64,000 bases of DNA. It comes from Chryseobacterium arthrosphaerae. Its GTDB lineage: Bacteria > Bacteroidota > Bacteroidia > Flavobacteriales > Weeksellaceae. Both the position numbers and the translations under genes were made by a program. Positions 23,573 through 31,041 of this stretch are shown here, piece after piece; position 1 is the stretch's first letter, and every line of letters starts with the position of its first letter. The notes under the pieces are model-generated. The model was not told the DNA's origin. It ran no database searches and saw nothing but the letters and a program-made list of their open reading frames with translations. The stretch spans positions 2,356,001 through 2,420,000 of the forward strand of contig NZ_MAYG01000001.1 in NCBI RefSeq assembly GCF_001684965.1, in the 5' to 3' direction.

Positions 23573-24576
23573 TACGGTGCCTGGATTTTTGCTAAAATTC
23601 TGTTGATGATTTCTTCACTTGAAATTTCTTCGGCCTCTGCCTCAAAAGTCAGTCCCATTCTGTGCCTCAGCACATCTTTCGCCAGTGCTTTTACGTCTTC
23701 AGGGATTACAAAAGCTCTTCCTTTCAGGAATGCATAAGCTCTTGAAGCAATTGCAAGATTGATTGATGCCCTTGGAGAAGCTCCGAAGCTGATGTAATTT
23801 TTCAGTTCAGAAAGTCCGTAATTTTCAGGATAACGGGTTGCAAACACCATATCCAGGATGTATTTTTCAATTTTTTCATCCAGATAGATCTGATTGATCA
23901 GTTCTTTGGCATCTACAATATCCTGAAGCGAAATTACAGGCTTTACAGAGGGTTGATGCGATGTGGAAACCATTCTCATCACCTGTCTTTCATCTTCAAA
24001 AGCAGGATAATCTATGGTACACTTCAGCATAAAACGGTCACTCTGAGCTTCCGGCAGCAGGTAAGTTCCTTCCTGATCAATCGGGTTCTGAGTAGCGAGT
24101 ACCAGGAACGGCTTTGGCAGCTTCATGGTTTCATCGCCAATGGTCACCTGCTTTTCCTGCATCACCTCAAGAAGTGCAGACTGTACTTTTGCCGGTGCAC
24201 GGTTGATCTCATCCGCCAACACGAAATTGGCAAATACAGGTCCTTTTTTTATAGAGAAATCATTGTCTTTGATATTATAAATCATTGTTCCCACTACATC
24301 TGCGGGAAGCAGATCCGGTGTAAACTGAATTCTGGAGAATTCACCATGAACGGCATCAGCCAGGGTTTTAATCGCCAAAGTTTTAGCCAGTCCCGGTACT
24401 CCTTCCAAAAGAACGTGTCCATTCCCTAAAAGGCCTACCAGAAGGCGGTCTATCATATATTCCTGTCCAATAATAACTTTGTTGATTTCCTGTCTCAGAA
24501 GAGAAAACAAGTAGTTTTTTTCTTTTACTTTTTCCGTTAACTGGCGAATATCTTCGGCTTGATATGTATCTGACAT
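23572..24576 (-). CDS. moxR: MoxR-family AAA+ ATPase
   Basis: A 334-residue MoxR ATPase. The start is ATG 24576 (MSDTYQAEDIRQLTEKVKEK); the longer open frame to 24621 adds an unlikely hydrophobic leader. Walker A reads HVLLEGVPGLAKTLAIKTLA (about 54-73), Walker B NFVLADEINRAPAKVQSALLE (about 114-134), sensor 1 LATQNPIDQEGTY, and the arginine-finger region EAQSDRF. It heads the operon that continues with GNAT, DUF58, BatA, BatB, TPR and BatD. It probably remodels or activates VWA partners at the membrane. Confidence 0.93.
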   Translation of the reverse strand: MSDTYQAEDIRQLTEKVKEKNYLFSLLRQEINKVIIGQEYMIDRLLVGLLGNGHVLLEGVPGLAKTLAIKTLADAVHGEFSRIQFTPDLLPADVVGTMIYNIKDNDFSIKKGPVFANFVLADEINRAPAKVQSALLEVMQEKQVTIGDETMKLPKPFLVLATQNPIDQEGTYLLPEAQSDRFMLKCTIDYPAFEDERQVMRMVSTSHQPSVKPVISLQDIVDAKELINQIYLDEKIEKYILDMVFATRYPENYGLSELKNYISFGASPRASINLAIASRAYAFLKGRAFVIPEDVKALAKDVLRHRMGLTFEAEAEEISSEEIINRILAKIQAP

Positions 24577-24836
24577 AGCTTGATTTAAAATAAGTGGTAA
24601 ATTTCTGATAAATACTTGCATTAATCAACACAATGAATGCCATTTTTGAGTTAAAGTTTGTTAAATATCCGGGATTGACAATCTATTTTAAAGAATAAAT
24701 AACTGTTTTCCTATCCATAAAAACAGATTTACAGTGTATTAAGAACCTCTCAAAACTTTTATTTTTTTAAAAAAAATTTGACCACTTCATTGTTAAAAAA
24801 AATTCAATCATAAAAGAATTCCGATACATCAAACAC
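24577..24836. other. Intergenic region with no gene seen
   Basis: AT-rich DNA between the moxR start and the terminator of the next minus-strand gene. It presumably holds the moxR operon promoter; no convincing TAnnTTTG on the minus strand and no ORF of note was found. Confidence 0.5.
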
Positions 24837-24871
24837 AAAAAATGTTGTCATCTTACCGATCACAACATTTT
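24837..24871 (-). terminator. Rho-independent terminator of the secreted protein gene
   Basis: Stem AAAATGTTGT / ACAACATTTT around a loop of about 13 bases, with a T run on the minus-strand transcript, 31 bases beyond the stop at 24902. Confidence 0.7.
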
Positions 24872-24901
24872 AAGTATTAGATATATAAACGGATTAAAGT
24901 T

Positions 24902-26209
24902 TTAAATCTTTGTTATCGTTATGGTAAATGTATCCTCAGGGGCATCCGTCGTATCATGGTAAGCTCCTACGTTAATAAAATATTCAGTTCCTGCGGTTGT
25001 TGTAATGGTTATTGTTTCCGCACCACCATCACCCGCCGCATCTACGGTCCCTACGCATGCAAAGTTCCCGCAACTGCCGCTATATACCCCGATCTGAGGA
25101 TCAAAAGTACTTCCGGAAGGCATTGTTGTTTTAATGGTATACTGACTGCCGTCTCCTGTAAGTTTAAACCATGTACCATCATTCATCCCGGTATCTCCGC
25201 TACTTGTACAGACACTTATATTTCCCGCATTATTAGTAGCGGATATCGCATCGTCCTGGGTATAGGTATAAGGAAAAACCGAAGCTACCAGCGCCCCTGA
25301 ACATCCGTCATTTGCCGGTATCGGAGGAATTGTTTTAAATAAAGCATCTGCACAGCCAGCAGATTCAACACCTCCTGCTACGGCTGTAACCTTTAAGTAA
25401 TAATTGGTATTGCGGATTAATGGAACTGACGGAGTAAGACTGAGCCCCGTTACCACCTGCTGATTGATCACGTCTGTACCTCCCGGGCTGGTTCCTAATG
25501 AAACTTTATAAGAATCTGCACCTGAGACAGCCAGCCATTTGAATTCAGGCGTTAAAGAAACCTTCTGAGGATTATTGACCGGATAAAGAATAAAAGGGCA
25601 GGCAGGATTTGCTGCCGGCACAAGACCGGAAATCGTAATTGCTGATTTATATCCCGCTCTTATCCCTCCCGGTGGGGCTGCAATATCTACAACACTCCGG
25701 TCTCCTTTATAGTAAAGGGTTGAATTGGGTAAATACTGATATACACGAAAGACTTCATCAAAATTATTAATATCGATACTTGGCGAATTTTCTTTTGCCG
25801 CAATCACCAGGTTATCTGTATTGTTGTAAGGAAACGGCGTAGTAAAAGTAACTGTGACTTTATTATTCGTCTTTACCACAGTGCCGCTATATACTTGCGT
25901 AAGTGCTGACGAAGGGATCCAATCTGTACCGGATGCAAAAGCTGTTTTTGAGCTATGCCCCAGATAAACCGTCCAGTCTGATGAATCTGTAATGGTAACT
26001 GACGGATCCACATAAAAGGTAAGTCCCGTAATATTACCTGCCGCACTGGCATTGAGCTCCTGCTTAGGATAAATCTGCTGTACATAGGAATAGGAAAAAA
26101 AGGTGCTCACAGGAGCCGTCCCTACGGTTGTACTTCCGGTATTGAGATTGATCTGGGCTTTCATACCCAGGACTACAAACAACAAGGATAAAAGTAAAAT
26201 TCTTTTCAT
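24902..26209 (-). CDS. Secreted multi-domain adhesin-like protein (FnIII-like plus CUB-like domain)
   Basis: A 435-residue secreted protein. Start ATG 26209 gives the signal peptide MKRILLLSLLFVVLGMKAQ. Residues 20-200 form a beta-rich domain (INLNTGSTTVGTAPVSTFFSYSYVQQIY). Residues 210-295 look like a fibronectin-III-type unit (KVSLTPEFKWLAVSGADSYKV). The C-terminal part starting NDGCSGALVAS.YTYTQDD has paired cysteines and a YFINVGAY ending, as in the CUB-like/PPC extracellular modules common in Bacteroidetes. No T9SS C-terminal sorting domain is visible, so secretion beyond the periplasm is uncertain. It is probably monocistronic. Confidence 0.75.
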   Translation of the reverse strand: MKRILLLSLLFVVLGMKAQINLNTGSTTVGTAPVSTFFSYSYVQQIYPKQELNASAAGNITGLTFYVDPSVTITDSSDWTVYLGHSSKTAFASGTDWIPSSALTQVYSGTVVKTNNKVTVTFTTPFPYNNTDNLVIAAKENSPSIDINNFDEVFRVYQYLPNSTLYYKGDRSVVDIAAPPGGIRAGYKSAITISGLVPAANPACPFILYPVNNPQKVSLTPEFKWLAVSGADSYKVSLGTSPGGTDVINQQVVTGLSLTPSVPLIRNTNYYLKVTAVAGGVESAGCADALFKTIPPIPANDGCSGALVASVFPYTYTQDDAISATNNAGNISVCTSSGDTGMNDGTWFKLTGDGSQYTIKTTMPSGSTFDPQIGVYSGSCGNFACVGTVDAAGDGGAETITITTTAGTEYFINVGAYHDTTDAPEDTFTITITKI

Positions 26210-26447
26210 TATTAATAATATTACCAACGAATATGATGCTAATTTAATAATAATATTGCTGATTTATACAATAAAAAAAATATTCAATCACATAAATAGA
26301 AACTCATGAACAAATTAAGCATAGAATTCACTTTTAGATTAAAATATTTAAACATTTCACAATAAAAACATCATACACTTAAAAACAATTTCAATTAAAA
26401 GCAATTTTAAGCACATATTTAATATATTTACACTAAATATCAATGGT

Positions 26448-27782
26448 ATGTATAAAAGGCTATTTTTTTTAAGTCTGCTCTCTGCAGGTCTCTTTCAATC
26501 ACAAACAACTATGATGAATGTGATATCTGATGCCGTTTATTATGACGGCTATGCAGCTACCGTATCCAATCCCACGCCGCCTGGCCTTACAAGACTCAAT
26601 AACGCCAGATATACAAGAAAGCTTACGGATGCTGAACTCGATTCTTTCAAAGCAAAAATCGCTATGAGGGTAACTATAGGTGCGCTATGTGATAATTATG
26701 ACCGCCTCGGAGAAGTCTATCTGGCAATGGTCCCTAAAAACCAGGCTACCTACACAATAGACGATGCGAATGTAAAAAGAATTGAAGTAGCCAGATACAT
26801 CACACCGTTTATGAACAAAAACCGCTCTCCTTTAGAAGTTCCTTATACTTATGATATCAGTAATCTATACAATGTATTTCATGATTCGGCATTGCGGAAT
26901 ATGTATGATATGTATATGGAGCTTGATGTTTTCGGGGTTCCTTATGCCGCCCAGGGCCAGGTTGCGGGATGTTCCGGCAGGAATGATGTTTTTTCAGGAA
27001 CTCTTACTTTTTTCTCAACAGACAACGGAGCAACGCCCAGCAGCTATAACAGCCTGGTTCCTCTGCTGAGCTATAATAGACTCAACAATTATAATAGCAC
27101 TGACGTTACCGGCGAAACCGTAAGGATTGTAAGCTTCAACCTTCCGGATCCTGTTACTGATGCCCGCTTCTTTGTAATATCTACACCGCATGGTGCAGAC
27201 GTAGGGGGTGAAGAATATATCAGAAGACAAAACTATACCTATATAGATGATGTGCAGATGCTGACCTATACGCCCGGTGGAATCTCCTGCGAACCCTTCA
27301 GGGTTTATAATACTCAGGGTAACGGAATCTACGGATCCAGTCCTAAGACTTTTGATGAATGGACCTCATGGAACAACTGGTGCCCGGGGAATTCAGTTCC
27401 TATAAGAGGTTTTACCATAGTCAATATGGCAGCAGGTAATCACACCCTTAAACATACCATTCCAACTGCTGTTTTCTATCAGCAGAAAGGTGATGTATAT
27501 CTGTCAGCCTATATGCAGGGCAAAAGCAATACTACCTTAAATGTAAAGGATATCAGAACCATAGATCTCAATATTTACCCTAATCCCACTGCAGATTTCG
27601 TCAATATAAAATCAAAAGAAGCTGTTGCTTCCATCAGCCTTTTCAGTGTAGACGGAAGAAAATTAGCAGAAAACTACGGAGAAAACAGAATAGACCTTTC
27701 TTCATACACTCCCGGAGTTTATTTCCTGAATATTGTTTTGAAAGGGGGAATCACTTTTAAACATAAAATTATTAAAAAATAA
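26448..27782 (+). CDS. PNGase F-like deglycosidase with T9SS sorting domain
   Basis: A 444-residue protein. It has a signal peptide (1-19, MYKRLFFLSLLSAGLFQSQ). The body resembles peptide-N-glycosidase F of Elizabethkingia. CDNYDRLGEVYL at 81-92 corresponds to CDEWDRY (catalytic Asp60, here Asp85). VARYITPF lies at 114-121. MYMELDVFG at 156-163 carries an acid in the Glu118 region. GEEYIRRQNYTYI at 254-266 matches the Glu206 region. NWCPGNSVPIRG at 310-321 matches the family GWCPGMAVPTR. Residues 372-444 are a type A T9SS sorting domain (LNIYPNPTADFVNI ... YTPGVYFLNI). The family removes N-glycans from glycoproteins; the substrate here is unknown, and the family fit rests on these motifs. Confidence 0.72.
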   Translation: MYKRLFFLSLLSAGLFQSQTTMMNVISDAVYYDGYAATVSNPTPPGLTRLNNARYTRKLTDAELDSFKAKIAMRVTIGALCDNYDRLGEVYLAMVPKNQATYTIDDANVKRIEVARYITPFMNKNRSPLEVPYTYDISNLYNVFHDSALRNMYDMYMELDVFGVPYAAQGQVAGCSGRNDVFSGTLTFFSTDNGATPSSYNSLVPLLSYNRLNNYNSTDVTGETVRIVSFNLPDPVTDARFFVISTPHGADVGGEEYIRRQNYTYIDDVQMLTYTPGGISCEPFRVYNTQGNGIYGSSPKTFDEWTSWNNWCPGNSVPIRGFTIVNMAAGNHTLKHTIPTAVFYQQKGDVYLSAYMQGKSNTTLNVKDIRTIDLNIYPNPTADFVNIKSKEAVASISLFSVDGRKLAENYGENRIDLSSYTPGVYFLNIVLKGGITFKHKIIKK

Positions 27783-27803
27783 AACGAAAATATATTAAAC
27801 TAA

Positions 27804-27855
27804 GACAGCCTCAAAAGTCACCAACAGTAAGACTTCTGAGGCTGTCACTTTTTAT
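27804..27855 (+). terminator. Rho-independent terminator after the PNGase F-like gene
   Basis: A 16-bp stem with one mismatch (27804-27819 with 27831-27846; core GACAGCCTCA/TGAGGCTGTC) followed by ACTTTTTA. Confidence 0.85.
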
Positions 27856-28002
27856 ATTTCCTTTATTTAAAACCATTTCTGAATAATTTCCATTTATATG
27901 CCTGAATTCTGAAAACCGTTCAAAAAATAGAAAAAAACCAGTCTTTTAGTAAGGTATTTTTTCTGCGTTTAAAACGTTTACTTTAATCCTTTGCCCAAAA
28001 AA

Positions 28003-28033
28003 TTGTCATTTCCAGTTTATTAAACTATTTTTG
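28003..28033 (+). promoter_or_regulatory. Promoter TTG-N20-TATTTTTG before the DinB gene
   Basis: TTG at 28003-28005 and the perfect -7 box TATTTTTG at 28026-28033 have canonical Bacteroidetes spacing. The ATG is at 28054, giving a short leader of roughly 15 bases. Confidence 0.55.
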
Positions 28034-28053
28034 GAGATTAAAAATTCTGCAAA

Positions 28054-28524
28054 ATGAATTATCATTTTCAAGCACACAGACAGGTAAGAAAAAACCTTTT
28101 AGACATCCTTCAGAACACTTCTCATGAAGATCTGCTGCTGATCCCTGACGGTTTCAATAACAATATTTACTGGAATATTGCACATACTGTTGCTACCCAG
28201 CAGCTTCTGCATTATTATCTGAGCGGAAATCCTTTCCGTATTGATAAGTATTGGATTGAAACTTATAAAAAAGGAACTTTACCCAACCTGAATGTTCAGA
28301 AATCTGAAGTGGAAGACCTTGAGTTTTTGCTTACGGAAACTTCGAAGATTTTAATGAAAGATTATGACAGCGACTTCTTTTCAGACTACACTCCTTACAC
28401 TACAAGTTTCGGAATGGACCTGAAAAGCATCCAGGATGCCATCATCTTCAACAATATGCATGAAAGCCTTCATTATGGCTATATAATGGCACAGAAAAGG
28501 GCAATTTTAGGAGAGAAATATTAG
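28054..28524 (+). CDS. DinB-family four-helix metalloprotein
   Basis: A 156-residue DinB/YfiT-type protein. The fold carries three metal-binding His positions: one in YWNIAHTVATQQLLHYYL (about 45-62) and two in NNMHESLHYGYIMAQKR (about 131-147). The fit to helices 2 and 4 of the DinB superfamily is good. Members act as thiol-dependent S-transferases, in bacillithiol organisms often as bacillithiol transferases. That is relevant because a YpdA-type bacillithiol reductase lies 7 kb away, but no direct link is visible. Confidence 0.85.
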   Translation: MNYHFQAHRQVRKNLLDILQNTSHEDLLLIPDGFNNNIYWNIAHTVATQQLLHYYLSGNPFRIDKYWIETYKKGTLPNLNVQKSEVEDLEFLLTETSKILMKDYDSDFFSDYTPYTTSFGMDLKSIQDAIIFNNMHESLHYGYIMAQKRAILGEKY

Positions 28525-28747
28525 TTCAAAGTTTATTTGTTTAAGGGTTTTTTGACAGAAATATTATTTCACAGAAAAAATTTGAACATTAATTGAAAAA
28601 CCAGAAATATTAAGTAAAAAGATCAGCTCTTTTATAAAATATTTAAATACAACAGACTTAAAGGGAACAAAGTATAAACCTTCAATTCAGAACACTGAAC
28701 TTTACACAATAAACTTTGAACCCTCATATAAAACATTAAACAACTCA

Positions 28748-29497
28748 ATGAAAGACGATTTTATTTTCGGGCTGCGTCCCGTGATTGAAGCAATTGAAGC
28801 GGGAAAAACGATTGACAAGGTCTTTGTGCAAAACGCACTTCAAGGGCCTATTTATGCTGAACTGAAAGCGATTTTAGCAAAAAATAAAATCCGTCCCAAT
28901 TATGTTCCGGTTGAAAAGCTGAACCGTTTTACCAGAAAAAACCACCAGGGTGTGGTTGCTTTTATTTCGGATGTCCCGTTTCATAAAGTAGAAGATATTG
29001 TTCCTCAATTATTTGAGCAGGGAAAAACACCTTTCCTGTTGATTCTTGACAGACTTACTGATGTAAGAAACTTTGGGGCGATCTGCAGAACTGCGGAATG
29101 TGTTGGGGTAGATGCGGTCATCATTCCTGAAAAAGGAGCTGCACCTATCAATTCTGACGCCATAAAAACGTCTGCAGGAGCACTTTATAATGTAAAAATA
29201 TGTAAAGAGAACAATCTTGCCCACACTGTAGATTTCCTTCAGCAAAGCGGAATTTCAGTATATGCAGCGAGCGAGAAAGCCGAGAAATTAATATACGACG
29301 TCAACTTCACAGAACCATGCGCTATCGTAATGGGAAATGAAGAAACAGGTATTTCCAAAGAAGTATTACATCATTCTGATGAAAAAATAAAACTTCCTAT
29401 TGAAGGAAAGACCCAGTCTCTGAATGTTTCTGTAGCCTGCGGAGCGATTTTATACGAAGCGGTGAGACAGAAAATGACAGCAGCACCCAATCCTTAA
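28748..29497 (+). CDS. rlmB: 23S rRNA (guanosine-2'-O-)-methyltransferase RlmB
   Basis: A 249-residue SPOUT (TrmH-family) methyltransferase. The N-terminal L7Ae/L30e-like substrate-binding domain spans about 1-80 (FIFGLRPVIEAIEAGKTIDKVF). The three SPOUT motifs follow: LDRLTDVRNFGAICRTAE (about 98-115), CAIVMGNEETGIS (about 193-205) and LPIEGKTQSLNVSVACGAILYE (about 217-238), which form the knotted SAM site. It is expected to methylate G2251 (E. coli numbering) of 23S rRNA. The 223 bases upstream hold no gene or clear signal. Confidence 0.93.
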   Translation: MKDDFIFGLRPVIEAIEAGKTIDKVFVQNALQGPIYAELKAILAKNKIRPNYVPVEKLNRFTRKNHQGVVAFISDVPFHKVEDIVPQLFEQGKTPFLLILDRLTDVRNFGAICRTAECVGVDAVIIPEKGAAPINSDAIKTSAGALYNVKICKENNLAHTVDFLQQSGISVYAASEKAEKLIYDVNFTEPCAIVMGNEETGISKEVLHHSDEKIKLPIEGKTQSLNVSVACGAILYEAVRQKMTAAPNP

Positions 29498-29667
29498 AAA
29501 ACTACTCTCAAAAATGGATCCGGACCGTTAAAAATGAATCTGCTCATGAATTGGTATGAATTCTGCACCATCTGACAGATCTTCTCAGAAAAAACAACCG
29601 GAAACAGCAGAAGATAGTAATCAAAAAGAGTAAGTAGTAGAATTTTAAAATTAAAAAACAGTAGAAA

Positions 29668-30717
29668 ATGAAAAACATAGCAGCATTAGCGCTAATCTCA
29701 TCTATAGCCCTTGTATCCTGTAAAAAAGAAACAGCAAAAATCACCAAAGTAGATCCTAAAACAGGGAAGACTGTAACGGTGGAAGTTCCGGCTGATTCTG
29801 TAGCTAAAGTTGCAGAAAATCCGGCCATCAGAGATTCTGCGGGGATCGTTACCCAATCTTTTAAACTTGAAAAAGGAAAAACGTATCCTCTTACCACGTA
29901 CCAGAGAGATGTGAAAACCATGACTGATCCTCAGGGAAAATCAATCACTGCGACCAGCGAATCTACGGATGAAATGAATTTCACAGTTAATGATATCAAA
30001 GGAAATGTATATGACATGACCCTTAATCTTGTGGCTAAAAGAAGTTCACAGTCTGCACAGGGAAAAACAATTGTGGTAGATACCAAACTTCCTATCCCTA
30101 AAGAGGATGAGCTTAAAATGATCTGGAATATCAACAGAGCCCTTACCGGAAACAAGCTTGAAATGCAGATGGATAATAAAGGAAACGTACTTTCCATTAA
30201 AGGTTTTGATGCGGTTTATACAAAAGTTTCCAATGCTGTAGGAACGCTTATCAAGGATGCTAATGAAAAGGCAAGTGTGGTAGCAAGTCTTAAAGAGTCT
30301 TTCAATGAAAAAGTTCTGAAAGACCAGTTCCATAAAAACCTGACAATGATTCCTAAAAAAGGGGTAAAAGTAGGTGAAAAATGGTCGACTTCTGAAAGTG
30401 CAGACCCAAGCGGAAGTGTGAAAGTAACCTCCAATTATGTGTTAAAAAGCTTAGGAAACGGAACGGCTGAAATTGCAGTAACCGGAGGAATTCCTAAGAA
30501 AACTGAAAAGAAAAACCAGGGACCGATCACACACAGCTTAAGCAGCGAACTTGTTCAGAACGGAACCATCAAATTTGATGAAAATACAGGTTGGATCACT
30601 AATCAGAATATCAACGTAAAAACAACACAGGTTGAAACCATTTCAGACGGAAAACAGTCTCAGTCTATGAAAAGCGTTTCCAATTCTTCTGTAATGGTAA
30701 ATCCTTCCGCTAAATAA
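29668..30717 (+). CDS. DUF6263-family lipoprotein
   Basis: A 349-residue lipoprotein (MKNIAALALISSIALVSCKKE, lipobox Cys at 18). The mature N terminus is a Lys/Thr/Val-rich linker, followed by the DUF6263-like body starting FKLEKGKTYPLTTYQRDVKTM near 75 with internal beta-strand repeats (FTVNDIKGNVYDMTLNL; LKSLGNGTAEIAV). The function of the family is unknown. It ends near an imperfect hairpin and may be loosely linked to the DUF4834 and YfhO genes that follow. Confidence 0.8.
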   Translation: MKNIAALALISSIALVSCKKETAKITKVDPKTGKTVTVEVPADSVAKVAENPAIRDSAGIVTQSFKLEKGKTYPLTTYQRDVKTMTDPQGKSITATSESTDEMNFTVNDIKGNVYDMTLNLVAKRSSQSAQGKTIVVDTKLPIPKEDELKMIWNINRALTGNKLEMQMDNKGNVLSIKGFDAVYTKVSNAVGTLIKDANEKASVVASLKESFNEKVLKDQFHKNLTMIPKKGVKVGEKWSTSESADPSGSVKVTSNYVLKSLGNGTAEIAVTGGIPKKTEKKNQGPITHSLSSELVQNGTIKFDENTGWITNQNINVKTTQVETISDGKQSQSMKSVSNSSVMVNPSAK

Positions 30718-30730
30718 TTGAAGTAAAAAC

Positions 30731-30759
30731 GTTCAGGGTTTACCTGTTAAATCCTGAAC
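30731..30759 (+). terminator. Possible attenuating hairpin after the DUF6263 gene
   Basis: A 12-bp stem (30731-30742 with 30748-30759) containing one G-T pair. The T tract after it is weak, so it may only attenuate transcription into DUF4834 and yfhO. Confidence 0.45.
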
Positions 30760-30776
30760 TTTAAATTTTAAAAGTT

Positions 30777-31010
30777 ATGAAGTACATTCTTGAGTTAGTA
30801 CTCACTGCCATTATTGTATTCTTTGTCTGGAATATTCTGAAAAGAATCTTTTTTAAGACATTTTACAGCTACCGTTTCAATAACAGCGGGAATCAGAATA
30901 ACGGACAACAGGATATACACAACTCGAATAAGAATAACAAAAAGAACCTTAAATGGGATGCGGAAACCGTAGACTATGAAGAGGTGAAAGAGACTAATGA
31001 CAAAAGGTAA
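30777..31010 (+). CDS. DUF4834-family small membrane protein
   Basis: A 77-residue protein with one N-terminal TM helix (YILELVLTAIIVFFVWNIL, residues 3-21), a basic-aromatic patch (KRIFFKTFYSYRFNN), an Asn-rich linker, and the C-terminal KWDAETVDYEEVKE. This TM plus 'AETVDYEEV' layout is typical of DUF4834 in flavobacteria, where it commonly lies beside YfhO-family genes as here. Function is unknown. Confidence 0.82.
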   Translation: MKYILELVLTAIIVFFVWNILKRIFFKTFYSYRFNNSGNQNNGQQDIHNSNKNNKKNLKWDAETVDYEEVKETNDKR

Positions 31011-31041
31011 AAATTCAAAGAAATAAAAGATAATAACCAGC

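Noticed and set aside
23953..24429. 158-codon plus-strand open frame opposite moxR
   Set aside because: It overlaps the AAA+ core of MoxR, whose motifs are unambiguous; this is an antisense shadow.
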